DNA from: Berberis thunbergii
Taxonomy: Eukaryota > Streptophyta > Magnoliopsida > Ranunculales > Berberidaceae
DNA: 64,000 nt
NCBI GenBank assembly: GCA_003290165.1
Contig: QNQO01006228.1
Span: 124,001-188,000 of the forward strand
Direction of reading: 5' to 3'
The notes beneath the pieces were generated by a model that did not search any database, was not told the origin of the DNA, and saw nothing but the letters and a program-made list of their open reading frames with translations. This document shows, piece by piece, positions 45,406-57,876 of this stretch. The stretch's first letter is position 1; each line of letters opens with the position of its first letter. The position numbers and the translations under genes were made by a program.

Positions 45406-45556
45406 CCGCGTTACTTGCTGAGGGGACTGGAATCCTTCTGCATCCAGGAAGATCATCTCATTCTTCATCTTCTTCAACTTCAAGGTGGGAGAAATTTGGG
45501 GTTTTTGTGCTCTAATAAGGGTTCAAGGTGAGTAAAAATCAAATCTCTCACTTAGG

Positions 45557-45659
45557 TTTATATTGTTTTGCAAATTTTAGTCTAAAGATGGAAGTAGAAT
45601 TCACAGACTCACAGACTTTATATTGTTTTGCAAATTTTAGTCTAAAGATGGAAGTAGAA
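45557..45659. repeat. 60-bp-period tandem duplication
   Basis: 45557-45599 and 45617-45659 are identical over 43 bases ('tttatattgttttgcaaat' start). Confidence 0.9.
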
Positions 45660-46622
45660 CTCTTCTAGGAATTCAAGCTAGACGTCTAAACCTTCCCAAG
45701 TCTGTTTTCATATATACGTACACAAGCTTGAGTTTTCAGTGTAATAGTATGATTGTAAAATTTCTTCCATACAATCAACATATACTTGTAAAATTCATTA
45801 CATGTTCAAATTTAGCAAAACTTTTTCATAGAGCTCAAGTGGAATTTAATGAATTATTAAATCTTCTTACCATCTATAGCAATAGATGTGGATGGTAGAA
45901 TTAAGTCAGACCGTCCACACTTTTGATGTATTTTAAGTGTATAAACCAATAGTGAAATGCTTGGTTAGATTGGTTTTGTTTTGACCATGTTAGTGCACTG
46001 CTTTTGTTGAACATGTTAGTGCCCTGCTTTTCTTGCATTTTTTTTCATACTAGGGCATTCAAAATAATAAAAAGGAGTTTGCATGACAAGACAAACTTGT
46101 CATGAAACTAAGGTATTCTCTAATAACAACTTATCAGACATAACATAAAGCTCGTGCTTCGAGCCCGCTTAGGGTTAATGATTTCAAATTGTCGTTTACT
46201 TTTAATTATTCTGCATTTGGCTTGCTTACTTTTTATGTGAAGTTGAAAATGAATATATACAACTACTTTGAGAGAGGCATGCCATAAGCGTGGAATAATA
46301 AATTATTAGCTAATGGGTAGATATGCCATAAGCGTGCAATATCCTACTTGTTTCGTTTATTTTGAACTTTGGGTTCGTTTGATATATTTGGGTTGATCCC
46401 CCATTTGCATGGCTTTTAGGGATAGAGCATCATACAGAAATAACATATTGAGTTTGTAAAACCTTACAAGAGCAAGCTTCAAATTTGAATAGCCGTAAAA
46501 GATAATGTATAATATATACTTGTTTTACTTTATCTTTTTAAAAGAATAAATTTTTGGTTTTCATAAATGTCAAATAATAAATTCATCTTTATACTATTAT
46601 CCAGGCTAAGTTAGATTCCAAC

Positions 46623-48280
46623 ATGGAAAAAGATTGGATTGAACATAATCGTCTCAGCACCGAATATGAACTAGGGCTCCGCACCTTCCTTAATGATGCT
46701 TTTGATTTGTCGTCTTTTCATGGAAAGATAAAATGTCCATGCAAAAGGTGTCATAACAGGCATTTCCATGTTCGTGACACTGTTCAGGAACATCTAATCA
46801 TTTCTGGGTGGGATAGTCAGTCTGCCAAAGGTACATGGGTACACCACGGTGAATTGGAAGTAATGGATGCATGGGCAGATGAGGAAGAGGAAGAAGAAGA
46901 GGACGATATGGAAGGCATGTTACATGACGCATTTGGGCATTCGCCAATTATGGGTAAACAAGAAGACATTCACCATGAACCAAATGAAGAGGCAATGTCA
47001 TTTTACAAGTTAGTTGAGGAAGCTGAACAAGAGCTATACTCTGGTTGCAAGAACTTCAACAAGTTGTCCTGCCTTGTCCACTTGTTTCACCTAAAGTGTC
47101 TAAATGGTTGGACCAACAAATCTGTAACTCAACTACTCAAATTTCTTAAAAGGTGCCCCCCCTTGGTGAATGCTTGCCTGATTCGTTCTACAAGGCGAAA
47201 AAAATTGTGAATGATCTTGGCCTCGGTTATAAAAAGATTGATGCTTGTCCCAATGGTTGTATTTTGTATCGAAATGAATTTACGGATGCAGAATCATGTT
47301 CTATATGCCACTTATCAAGGTGGAAACAAGCAGATGATGGATCTAATGTACTTACTAGTAAGAGACGTGGGGTAGCTGCGAAGACAATGTGGCATTTCCC
47401 ACTTATTCCAAGGTTACAGAGGCTCTTTATGTCATCTAAGACAGGATCAAGCATGCGTTGGCATGCAGACTCACGAGCACGGGACGATATCCTATGACAT
47501 CCTACTAATTTTATGGCCTGGCGACATCTCGAAAATCAATTTCCAGACTTTGCTGTTGATGGTCGAAATGTCAGGTTAGGATTGGCAAGTGATGGCTTTA
47601 ACCCATTTGGAACTCTTAGTATTGCACACAGCACGTGGCCAGTTGTCTTAATTCCATATAATCTACCGCCATGGATGTGTATGAAGCAACCTTTCTTTAT
47701 GATGTCTTTGCTTATTCCTAGACCTCGTGCTCCAGGCAATGATATTGATGTATATTTATAGCCATTGATTGATGAGTTGAAGGAATTATGAGATGTTGGG
47801 CGTCTAACATACGATGCATCAAGGAAAGAAAATTTTGTGATGTGTGCAACTATCTTATGGACAATTAATGACTTTCCTGCATATGCAAACTTGTCTGAGT
47901 GGAGCACAAAAGGAAAGTATGCATGCCCCACTTGCAATGTGGAGACAACACGTCATTATCTGAAAAACTCTCGAAAGTTTTGTTATATGGGTCATCGTCG
48001 CTTTCTAGATCAGACTCATAGATATAGACGTCAAGTAGAGTCATTTGATGGAAAGATTGAATTATGATCTCCTCCCCCTAACTTGACTGGCCAACAATTG
48101 CTAGCCGAGGCAAGTAAGGTGACAATAAAGTTTGGGAAGCACCATGCACAAGTAGTTGGCTCTAAGCACAAAAGGGATTGTGAAAGAGTAATAGGGTGGA
48201 AGAAGAAAAGTATTTTCTTTTCATTGCCTTATTGGGAATATCTCTTAATACGCCATAAAGCTGGGGAGCCTTTCTCGTAA
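46623..48280 (+). pseudogene. CACTA tnp2-family transposase, broken
   Basis: The ATG at 46623 opens a 195-codon frame with a transposase-associated domain: K-D-W-I near the start, then the metal-binding-like C-P-C-K-R-C-H-N and H-L-I-I-S-G-W. An indel in a C7 run near 47152-47158 shifts the frame. From 47153 on, one frame carries the tnp2 domain with stops at 47495, 47759, about 47790 and 48065. It includes I-D-A-C-P-N-G-C, M-R-W-H-A-D, F-x-L-x-S-D-G-F-N-P-F-G type sequence (L-A-S-D-G-F-N-P-F-G) and Y-A-C-P-T-C. It is truncated at L-P-Y-W-E-Y-L. Intact proteins cut CACTA ends. This copy is inactive. Confidence 0.88.
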
Positions 48281-48319
48281 CAGCCAGAAAGCCGAGGAGC
48301 CTTTCTCGTGATTTACGCA
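48257..48319. repeat. Direct repeat at the end of the transposase fragment
   Basis: 'aaagctggggagcctttctc' at 48257 and 'aaagccgaggagcctttctc' at 48298 are near-identical copies, exactly where the tnp2 homology stops. Confidence 0.7.
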
Positions 48320-49529
48320 GAGTTAGGCAGGGTCTTGATCTCATTAGAGCTTTATTCCAGCAATTCCTTTCAGTAGAGTATGTTCATCCCTCCCTTGTAT
48401 CAATCGCGCTTCTTATTCCATGTAGGCTGCTATCAATTTGTTTTTTTTATTGAAGTTTTTTATGTGCAGTTTTCCTATAATTTTGTGGAGTTGGTTATTC
48501 TTTATAGGGATTTGTCCGTGGATGGTTCAGCTGACCCCTTCAATGTTGGGTATAAAAACTGCGTTTTATTGTACTTTACATGGTTCTCATTAATGGGCGT
48601 GTTTTGATTTTTGATTTCATTTGGTCCAAGTTCTTGAATTTGAGGTGTTTTTCAATGTTTTGAGTTGATGAGGTTTCTGAGTTATAGTGTGTGTTGAGTC
48701 CGAGATAGAAATATTGGTTTTTTAATGTTGTTTGGTAGTCTATGGCTTTTGTGTCTGCTTTGTTATCTGATAATTTGGGGTCCTAATTTGACGGATTTTT
48801 TTTTTGTTTGTCTTTGTTAGTTTTGGATTAATGGGTGTGTTTTGATTAAATTAGTTTATCTTTATGAGATTTCATGTTCATTGCTTTAATTATGTTATTG
48901 GAATTTTGGTTTAACTTCAGGCTGTACTTCACAAGAATTCAATTAGGCTCTCCTCCAAAAGAATACTATGTGCAGATCGATACAGGAAGTGACATCTTGT
49001 GGGTGTCTTGCACCTCCTGCAGTGGCTACCCCAAATCTAGTGGACTTGGGGTAAAGTTCCCTTTTCTTTTCCTCATTCAGTTTATGTTATTTTTGGTAGT
49101 CAAGTTTGTACAACAATGAATGAAACTTGTTATATTAAGTAATTCTTAAGATTACATTTCTTTTTGTCGAAACAGATCTAGCTCGAGTTTTTTGACCCGA
49201 GCAGCTGGAGATCAGCTTCTGTGATTTCTTTTTCGCATGAGACTTGTGCTATGACAATTCAAACTTCTGAGGCTGGGTGCTCTCAGGATTCTCAGTGTGC
49301 TTACTCCTTTCAATATGAAGATGGCAGTGGGACTGCAGGATATTTTGTGTCGGATATGCTATTTTTTAACTCAATTCTTGGGGAACCTAATATCGCAAAT
49401 TCTTTAGCTCCCGTCATTTTTGGGTTGGTTTTTATTACCGTGTCTAAATTTGAGTAATGCCATTTTGAATTTTTCTTTCTAGCAAAACTTGAAGTGTTCC
49501 TTGTTGTCACTACACCAAAAACCCCCATT

Positions 49530-49885
49530 AGCAACGGTTCTATACCGTGGGCGTAACCCATTGCCACGGCTAAGAACCGTGGGCTACAAAGGCGTCGCGA
49601 AATTCTTTGTAACGGCTATAAACCGTTGCTAAACATTGTAGCAACGATTTTATGCTTGAATAGGGGTGGTGATTTTCAGCATTTAGCCACAGTTTTAAAC
49701 CGTTGCAAAAAACATAGCAACGGTTTTTAGCCGTGGCAAAAATAGCCACGGTTTTAAGCCGTGATAAAGTGTGGATACTAGCAACAGTTTAAAACCGTGT
49801 CTAATTAAGTAGCAACGGTTTTAAGCCGTGGCAAGGTAGCCACGGTTTTTAGCCGTTGCAATAGTTAGCCACGGTTTAAAATCGT
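49530..49885. repeat. Left subterminal repeat array of the CACTA element
   Basis: About a dozen units of 'agcaacggttttaagccgtg' or its complement, alternating 'gcaacgg' and 'gccacgg' forms. Pairs form perfect short palindromes such as CCACGGTTTTAAGCCGTG. Confidence 0.9.
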
Positions 49886-50079
49886 GGCAAAAGTTTTTTT
49901 TAAATTTTTTTTTTTTGCTATCAAATGACTTTGAGTCATTGAGTCAAAATCTATCAAATAATGGAGGCAAAGTCATGTAATTAATAAGAAAATGTATTAC
50001 ATTGAGTCAAAATCTATCAAATAATATCTCAAATACAATGATAGTCAAGGAAATAGTCATCTGAAATGATAGTAGAAGA

Positions 50080-51667
50080 TTTGAAATAATATACTCAGTT
50101 GCTAAATGTAGTATGTTTTTGTCATGCTCATCAACCCATTCGATGGCCTCTGGAATTTCTTCAAGGATTTTCTCAACAAGTTCAACTATCCCAAGCTTTA
50201 TAGCCAGCAGAAGGGGTTCTTTAATGTTGTCAGTCTCTTCGGAAGACATGTTACTTGAACCATGTATTGTTATCAGCTTATTTCCCAGCTTTAGTGCATA
50301 ATTATGCTTGTCCTTTACATCATCCACTATTCTTAAACATCGACAACCTGCATGTTGCTTCTTATAGTCAACTTTAGGACTAAAACTTGCAGATATTTGA
50401 ACTCAGTAATATGAAGCTAGTTCAGAATGTGATCAAAATTTGGGTTATTTATCAATTCATTTGTAAAGTACATACATCTAATAAACCGTTGGATTCCTGC
50501 AAGAAGAAAGATAATAAGTCAGTCATTGGAATTGGAACAAAGAATATTAGGAAATAAGACTTCAAACTTCTTTAGGAGTCTGATTATTTAATTTCTTGCA
50601 TTAGTGGCACTATCAATCACGACAACAACTAATTTGCTAGTTATGTTGTCTCCTTCATCTCTCAATTTGACACATGCAAATCAAGAAATGGTCCCAAGAA
50701 AAAAAAAATCTTAACAGAATGTTGAATGAGAAAGCTTACTTGTACATTATAAAAAATAAAAAATAAAAAAAATAGAAGTATGGTTTCGATGGGGATGCTG
50801 TACCTGATATAGAACTGTTCTCGAGCTCCATCACCTTTGCATTCCTCCTGTGTCTGCTAACAGGAAGACCTGTTCAAATATATATTTTTTTTAAATCCCT
50901 AACAGAATGTTGAATGAGAAACTTGTTTATATTCAAAGTAATCAGTTATTAGTTTGCCTCCTGTACATGTGTTTGTGTGATGATCAATGACACTCTTTAA
51001 AATGATTTACTTTTTTATCAGTGTCTTTAATCTTCAATTACTAATAAGAATAGGAATATAGTAATAAAACAAAGCAAAGATGTCATACAAATGTAGACGA
51101 TAATTGCCAGCATCTCCATTGGAATGAATGCAGATGATCCAATATTCTGGTATTTGTACATCGTCCCACTCCTGAAGGATGTAGGTGATTGGGCTAAAAG
51201 ATGTAGAGGTGTAATCCCCGACAAAGTACGAGCCAAAGCGAGTGAAGGACACTTCTCAATTATCTTTAGTGCCAAACCTGTTTTATATGCATACCAAATA
51301 CTTCTCAGGCTCACATATGATGAACTTTTTGCATAATCATATGTGCAGGAAAGAAAAGAGCAGAGTACCATAATGTTCACCCTTCACAGCAGCATGAAGA
51401 ATGGTAGACAAGTCATTTCTTCGATGTAGATTCTCATTTCTATTACTCTCTAAAAGAAAGTGGAGTATTTCCCTCCTCCCATATGCTGCAGCCCAAAACA
51501 AAGGTGTCTCTCCAAGCAAATTGCGAGTAAAAATCAAGCTCTCCTCCATGTGCACCATGACATGGACAATTTCCATTGAACCAACTCTGATGGCTTCATG
51601 GAGTGCAGTGTTTCCTTTACAATTTTGTGCTGATAAGCTATCATGTGCAGGCAAAGGCAGACAAGCA
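50080..51667 (-). pseudogene. Captured fragment: ACD6-like ankyrin-repeat protein
   Basis: Three exons on the minus strand. 51667-51369 has N-C-K-G-N-T-A-L-H-E-A-I and G-E-T-P-L-F-W-A-A-A-Y-G, two ankyrin repeats, ending at a GT. 51324 to about 51166 has L-A-L-K-I-I-E-K-C-P-S-L-A and G-I-T-P-L-H-L-L-A. 50326 to about 50080 has Y-A-L-K-L, P-L-L-L-A-I-K-L-G-I-V-E-L-V and K-N-I-L-H-L-A. This is the ankyrin part of plant ACD6/PGG-type membrane proteins, linked to defence in characterised members. The PGG transmembrane domain is absent: the piece stops about 200 bp short of the left subterminal repeats. Confidence 0.78.
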
Positions 51668-51869
51668 CTGATGAGCACAAAAAGACATGATTTAGGGTCA
51701 ATTTAATAAAAGACCTTAGCTGTTACAACAACAAATTTGCTCTAAAATTAAAAAGTAACTTATGATCCAACAGAAAGACAACTACTGAACCATTAAACAC
51801 CAAACCATAACCCAACATATGACAAACCGTAAATATACAACATCGCAAGTAGGAGAAGACGGTACAAAC

Positions 51870-52108
51870 CTGCTCATCTTTCCTCAATGGCCTTCTTGTC
51901 ACCAGCCCCATGAAGAATGACATTGTCATCCTTGGAGATAGTTACCTGCAAATTTTGTCGCATGTTATGGCCTATTCTGCAGTGAAGTTAGGTCAACATG
52001 GAGAAGAAAAAAAAAACTAGTTTCAAGAGTATAGCTTATCTTTTTGCAAGTGCCAAGCATATCTAGTTCCACCTTGTCAAGGTTCATACCAAGTTCTTTT
52101 GTTGTGAG
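51870..52108 (-). pseudogene. Captured fragment: chloroplast chaperonin-60 beta subunit
   Basis: Two exons. 52108-52040 reads E-L-G-M-N-L-D-K-V-E-L-D-M-L-G-T-C-K-K. 51945-51870 reads V-T-I-S-K-D-D-N-V-I-L-H-G-A-G-D-K-K-A-I-E-E-R. In plastid CPN60-beta these segments are adjacent and lie in the apical/intermediate region. The donor of the first exon is AT instead of GT, and a 2-base loss after E-E-R breaks the frame. CPN60-beta helps fold plastid proteins such as Rubisco subunits. Only about 48 residues were captured. Confidence 0.78.
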
Positions 52109-52444
52109 CTAGAAAAGATTAGACAAAGGCTTGTTAAAGAGTTAATGACTAGAAGAATACTAGCAACCAGCCTAATGATTCATCAGTCAAACATCAAATT
52201 ACTCCTTGCAACTTGCAAATAAAATTGCAAGTTCAAAATGCAAATTGCAATAACAAACTCTAAATGCCAATGACCATCCTACCAACTTGCAAAGATCCAA
52301 CGCATCACGCAAGCCTAGCACCCGATTTTTCCCGTATACAAGCAACCTGACCACAAACCAGCACGTAACAGAGCAATTATGTCAAATGACTAGAGAAAAA
52401 AACATAAGGCAGTACACAAATTTATGTAATTGAGCAAATCTTAC

Positions 52445-52960
52445 CTCAAATAATCGAAGTGTTTCTTGGTCAATCCTGAATTTGTGACAGAGAACAGGAT
52501 CAGCAGCCTTAACACATTGACAATAGGTTCCTGCTTATGGATCATTTCTTCAATGTACTCAAAGCATCTGCATCAATGAAACATCTTACTTTATTTAATG
52601 AAAAGAATGATGCACTCATTCCATTAAGAATTTCTTATAAAGGCAAGAAATCCATCTTACATAATACTATGTTACCAAAAGTGCAGCTAGAAGTATGATT
52701 CAACTCACATGTCATAACTCTCCCCCTCTACAACCAGGTGCTCCATGTCAAGTCGTCCAAGGAATGAAGGCTTTGATGTGAATGTAGGTAAGTGCTGAGC
52801 AAGATTTATGTGCCTCTGTGACAAATTAAGCAGAAGGTGCAACATAAGATTCATGAGGCTACTTGAACCAACGGATACATCATAGGACAGACTTACACTG
52901 ATTTCTGGTAATGAATTGAGCTTCCTTACAAAGTCTTTCAATTCAGAGACAGTTTGATTT
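52445..52960 (-). pseudogene. Captured fragment: VPS33 (Sec1/Munc18 family)
   Basis: Three exons. About 52960-52897: Q-T-V-S-E-L-K-D-F-V-R-K-L-N-S-L-P-E. 52815-52709: R-H-I-N-L-A-Q-H-L-P-T-F-T-S-K-P-S-F, then L-D-M-E-H. 52567-52445: C-F-E-Y-I-E-E-M-I-H-K-Q-E-P and L-R-L-L-I-L-F-S-V-T-N-S-G-L. These are consecutive in plant VPS33, a core subunit of the HOPS/CORVET tethering complexes acting at the vacuole. The second and third exons keep AG/GT edges and open frames, so capture was fairly recent or included introns intact. The N-terminal Sec1 domains and the last third are absent. Confidence 0.82.
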
Positions 52961-53029
52961 TGTATACATGACATGCACATCAGTTACATGTTCATCCAAA
53001 ACCGTTCTATCACAACCCAAAGCACTTCA

Positions 53030-54560
53030 AATACCAATTGTCGGAAGAGGAAAAAGGTAATATGCAGTTTGCAATTTTAATAGTAACACACTGAAAAGTT
53101 TGTAAACAATGGACCTCATTTTAACACACTGAGGGATGGGAAGCTTCTTCTTTGAAACGAGAGTGAAACGGACTTTAGACCGGAAAACCTGGTTGTTGCC
53201 TGTTAAACATGAACCAGAAGATTTCAAAAATCATCAATAAAATACCTACTACTACTATCTGCATTGCAACTTAAAATATGCAGTCAAGTTATTAGAATAT
53301 TCAGCCAAGTTCACAGCAACCAGCCATATTTAACATGAAACAAAAACAATTACAAATGTCCAATTATACTGGAAATATTCCAATCTTAAAGACCAACAAT
53401 ATATTGAAATCCAACGCATATTACTGACAGTCAAACATAAACAAGGGCACCGTGCGAAACAGGGGAGAACCCATGTTGAAAGCTCCTATCAGCTTCTATG
53501 TGCTCAGTGCACATGCAGTCCAGCCAGCCTCGCAAATGGAAACTGACAGAAACCAGGCTGAGTGCACCTCGTTCTTGCGCGCATTGTGATCCTCACAGCT
53601 GAATCGCCTACACCTCCCCTGCAGGCCAAACAGAGCCGCAAAGCAGAGTCGTTCCGGAGTTATCACCATACCAACTGTAGAAGTTATCACCATACAAGTA
53701 AAAACATGACTCAACTCAGCTTCACGTCAGAGGGGGTTCTCATTATACTCCCATCATTCCCATGGAGTGTCAATCTAGCCATTAAGGATGTCAACATCTG
53801 CTTGGGAGACAAACTGAACTTATGTTCTACTGGCAAACACGTTATAAACATCAAAGAGCCCCAGTTAGACAGCTTGGAGTTCAATAGCCAAAATGTTTTT
53901 AAGCGAAGTACCTGCACTAAACATCAACCCTCTTTATTGTTTCTGATAAGTCCACATCCAGCTAGAGAATTACAAAGACATGCATCGCCAAGAAAAAAAA
54001 TTCAGATAAGCAAATAAGCTAGACTAGCAACGCCAAGAAAAAATAAAGTAACAATACTAAAATGAAAAACAATCAGGCTTGTGAAAAATTCAAACCATAC
54101 CAAATGTCGACATTGACATGACCATGGGATCATCAAACTCCAACTATAATAAGCAAATAAATGAAAATTAGGGACAACTGGTTCAAAGGGATACTAGACT
54201 TTTTGCCAAAAAAAGGACAACAAAATTATGCTTAGCAACACCTGAGTAAGTCAGAAAAGCAGATTAAATGCTGATAAATCCTCATTTGCTGTTGGATTTG
54301 TTGAGGCCTTGACCTCAACTATCAGATATCATGATGAAGGAATGAGCAAGCAGTCTGCACATTATGTTGTACAGAAATGAGTTTTTAAAACTAAAATATG
54401 CATAATTTGAATGAACCGCTGCCAGAGCTTATTTGCCCCCTATATAGTTGATGGTAGTTTATAACAAACATAACAAATAAAGAGTATCCCACAAACAAGA
54501 TACTATGAATCTACTTATCCACGTATGAAACAAACACTCACAATAAGATGTAACAGATTT
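53030..54560. other. CACTA interior, no recognised gene
   Basis: Short minus-strand open stretches at 53227-53103 (R-F-T-L-V-S-K-K-K-L-P-I-P-Q) and 54148-54095 (F-D-D-P-M-V-M-S-M-S) look exon-like but were not identified. 53460-53920 is GC-richer than its surroundings and could be captured UTR or coding sequence. Confidence 0.35.
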
Positions 54561-54576
54561 GAAAATTCCAACTAAC

Positions 54577-54936
54577 CTCCAGAATTTGGCGCCACTCCTT
54601 TCCAGTTAACTGTGTAAGAAAGAGTAATACAAACTTCATCAGATACTGATGACAGTTAGTCTCCTCCAAATATGAATACGCATGATCAAATTAAGAATAC
54701 GCAGAACGGTAAAATATATTAGATGAAACACATAGAAAAGGCATGAATAATTGAGTACCTGAAGAAAAGTGAGAAATGACTGCCTCAATTCATATTTGGA
54801 ATATATCAGGAAAATAAAACTACTGGATTAAATAAAATAAAGAAAACCAACTGACCTTATGAAGACTATGTCAAAGGGACCTTGATCTGAGAGTGGCTTG
54901 CTTTGATCAATCACAACAAATAATATCCCTTTATTT
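54577..54936 (-). pseudogene. Captured fragment: inositol polyphosphate kinase (ITPK family)
   Basis: Two exons with AG/GT edges. 54936-54856 reads K-G-I-L-F-V-V-I-D, P-L-S-D-Q-G-P-F-D-I-V-F-I. 54609-54577 reads L-T-G-K-E-W-R-Q-I-L-E. In plant inositol-tetrakisphosphate 1-kinases these segments are contiguous (G-P-F-D-x-I-x-H-K-L-T-G-K-x-W) and precede the ATP-grasp core. ITPKs phosphorylate inositol phosphates on the route to phytate. The ATP-grasp catalytic part is missing. About 38 residues were captured, with the intron between. Confidence 0.75.
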
Positions 54937-54999
54937 CTGGACCAAACATAACATGCATTTAGTTGGCACTAGTAAAAACATTAAAAACAGTAATGAATA

Positions 55000-56400
55000 A
55001 TAGGAAATATAGTTTAAGAATGATTAAATTTATGACAACTAAGTAAGTGCATAATAGCATGCAGAATGCAACATTGATCATGCTTATAAGAATGAGCAAA
55101 CATATAAAGCAGCACATACACAGTTGATCATATATTGGCTTATTAGAGAATATACACAGAGTTTAAAAGTAATAAGATATTCTGCTGAAGTACCATATGA
55201 AAGTGAATATACGAGATTGCAATTTTCCCAAATGAGCAACTTAGAATCGGGGGTGGGATAGCATCATTGAAGGCAATTCATACATAAAGTTTTTTTTTAA
55301 TCTTTATACCCTCTACTTCTAGCCCTTTGGTAACGGTGTATGCACAATATGTCCCATTATCGAATAAGTCATCCCCCAAAACAATGGCAGATGCAAACCA
55401 GATACAGATCAATATGGAATATCAAAATTTTTATGAGGGTTATCTCCACTATAAAAATCACTTCCACAAAACTTCACATAATTTGATGTTTGTAGCCTAT
55501 TAATAAATACGGTAAGGAATTATGGATTTGTCTACTTTCAGCAATAACTTCACCATATAATCTTTCAGAATTGGCAAACTTTTTGTTAATGTGGTTAAAC
55601 TGTCAAGGAGATCACTTCAAAACTCCTGAGGGTGTAAATATTCAATAGGTAAAGTGGACGATGTGTTCATCTCTCCATTAAACTATCACTTTTCAAATAC
55701 AGTGTGCATAATCTGAGAAGACGCCACTCCATCCTTCTTGAGATTTGGAGTTAGGCGCCTTGACTTTTTGTTTTACCACATGCTTACAAATAATGCTAGA
55801 ATCGAATGCAACTGAAACGATAAATTCACTGACATGTGAAAGAAAGATAATTTTATATCGATCTAACACAGACAGAAGGTCAATGTGGCAGCCATGCTCT
55901 GATAAACATTGTACATAATTCCTATTTTTCAAAATGTTCAATCCATAAATATTCCCAGAACATCATGTTTTTGTTCTTTGTTTTGCAAGATATATTCAAG
56001 CATGCATGTGGTAAGCGCTCAAAATTACACTTTACTCGTATTGCTAAATCCTCAGTTTTGGTGTTATACTGAAGTGTTGAAAATTTATGATAATCAGGCT
56101 GAATATAAAAAAGAAGAAACTACCGCTAATTTTCCTTAGTTAAGGTCGAAAGAGGAGAAAGAAGAAAATCACACAAGGCACTAGAAAACATCAAAAGGGT
56201 CACAATATTCACCATTTAATGGCCTGAAGGCACAGAGATGTTACAAGCTACACAACACGAACAAGCATATGACAAGTCATTTATGTACTAAGCCTTGGGT
56301 TTCAAACCTGGAAAACAACTCACATTTTCTGACAAACATGAGTAGCACCGTGACTACCATGAAGGAGTCAAAGGCTCATCTAAAGCAGTGAGGGGGGCTT
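55000..56400. other. CACTA interior, AT-rich, no recognised gene
   Basis: Long AT-rich tracts resembling introns or intergenic DNA. An 82-codon minus-strand frame at 55693-55941 has no recognised features. Confidence 0.4.
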
Positions 56401-56402
56401 AC

Positions 56403-56540
56403 AGAGTAGTGAGGGATAGCAGAAACAACATTCATGGGCTGCTTTTGTTCAGCATCAACAGTAGAGAGTGCAAAAAGTGCAGTGTGAAACAGTTGGGATG
56501 ATCCAGTCCCTACGATGATATGACGATTGTCAGTCACCAC
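56403..56540 (-). pseudogene. Captured fragment: tryptophan aminotransferase-related (TAR/alliinase-type) protein
   Basis: One 138-base exon with AG before and GT after. It reads N-R-H-I-I-V-G-T-G-S-S-Q-L-F-H-T-A-L-F-A-L, then N-V-V-S-A-I-P-H-Y-S. The motif V-G-T-G-S-x-Q-L-F-x-A-A-L-Y-A-L and V-S-A-x-P-Y-Y-S is typical of plant TAA/TAR PLP enzymes near the cofactor phosphate site. TAA1/TAR enzymes make indole-3-pyruvate for auxin; TAR3/4-like relatives are less characterised, and which one this was cannot be told. The frame of this exon is fully open. Confidence 0.78.
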
Positions 56541-57876
56541 TATCATTTAACCCACAACACCCCAATTAGCTCATCATCCATCAATAATAAAAATGTAAAG
56601 AAAAAAAAACTACAAACATAACATCAATAATTCATAACGCTTACTGATCCAAATTGATAACAGCGTCTGGGGAAAGTTGCTTCTTGTTCATGTTGTTTGT
56701 TCCACAAATGTTGTTTACTTCTTTCTTCTCTTCAAAAAAAAAAAATCTCTTTTGTTTTGGCCTCTCTCTTTTGCAAGATTTAGAAACAATGTGTCCTCCA
56801 ACAATGGTTGGATGTTCTGTATTTATAGACAAATAGAGAAACTGATTACAACAGCCACCCAAATAAAATACAAAGAGAGAGATTTTATTTTCCAAGGTTG
56901 AAGAGATTTGTTTCTGATAACGCACTTTCAACTTTGTTCATACAATTATTCAAAGGTTAACCTAATAGGCAACAAGAGCACACTCAACATAGTAATAGTA
57001 TGAAAAGATATCCGAAGGTTGAAAACTTGATGCATTTTGTTTTGGAAATACACACTAAAAGTCACAGGTTCTGAAGCACAAACTATTTAAACGCAACATG
57101 TCTTCTCAATCTACTCTTAGATGTTCCATTGACATATATTTATTCATGAATAGATAGAAGTATATATATACTTGTTCTTCTCAAATTATACTGTCTCAAT
57201 TTCGTTGGTAATCTTCCATAAACAAATCAGATTTCGTTGGTAATCCAAGAGGAAAGCACTGAAATTGTCTGACCATGTTCTGGTCACCGTATACAAAGCC
57301 AAGATAAAGCATAAGTTTTTGAGAATTAATAGTTTTGAAACTAGCAGAAAGCACTGAAATAATTTACTGAAAAAAAAAACTCTTATTAATCTACAGCTGC
57401 AACAACAGCAACGACAGCAGAAACAACAACATCAACAGCAACAGCAGATGCAACAGGAGAAAGGATCCTGTTGGTTGTATTTTGGGAATTGGTTGCATAA
57501 GAAAAGAAGTCAGAGTTTGGGAATTGGTTGTATAACTTAAACATGGTAGTGAAAATGCATAAAACAAATGCTAGGAGCAATAAATTTTCAAATAAAACTT
57601 TGAATTATGGTTGGCATGTTGTCTTGGAACATGTGCTTTGATAAAAACAAGCATAGCAGACAATCACAGAAAGTAAAATACGAGATGTTTGATGGATGGA
57701 TGGTTCCCCATTTTGTAATCAACTTTAAACAACTTTAAGTTCCTAAAAAAAAAAGTGAAAACCTGTCCTTAAATGTGAAAATTGAATCGTTCATACCCTT
57801 AGAATCAACAGAAAATAGATTTAAACATGTCATACCCTTGGCCATTCTCCAAGGTTCTACATGGGACTGATATTGT
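56541..57876. other. CACTA interior, no recognised gene
   Basis: A glutamine-codon-rich run on the plus strand (57398-57470, CAACAGCAA-type triplets after an AG) could be a captured Q-rich exon of a transcriptional regulator or a simple repeat. Its strand differs from the other captured fragments. Confidence 0.3.

Larger units (their letters stand above)
44998..48320 (+). mobile_element. Truncated CACTA element with transposase remnant
   Basis: 44998-45055 has 'agccacggtataataaccgtagcta', the same inverted motif that fills the ends of the CACTA element at 49508-60405. No CACTA terminus precedes it, so the left end is lost. A GAGAGGAAGAAGG-rich repeated leader (45165-45400) leads to a broken tnp2-type transposase (46623-48250). 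The transposase match stops abruptly near 48250 and no terminus is seen on the right. Confidence 0.7.

Noticed and set aside
54095..54148. Possible further exon of the captured ITPK
   Set aside because: The sequence D-P-M-V-M-S-M-S does not match what follows K-E-W-x-Q-x-L-E in that family, so it was left unassigned.
57386..57580. Minus-strand Ala/Val-rich ORF
   Set aside because: It is the complement of a CAA/CAG-rich run; the composition is repeat-driven.
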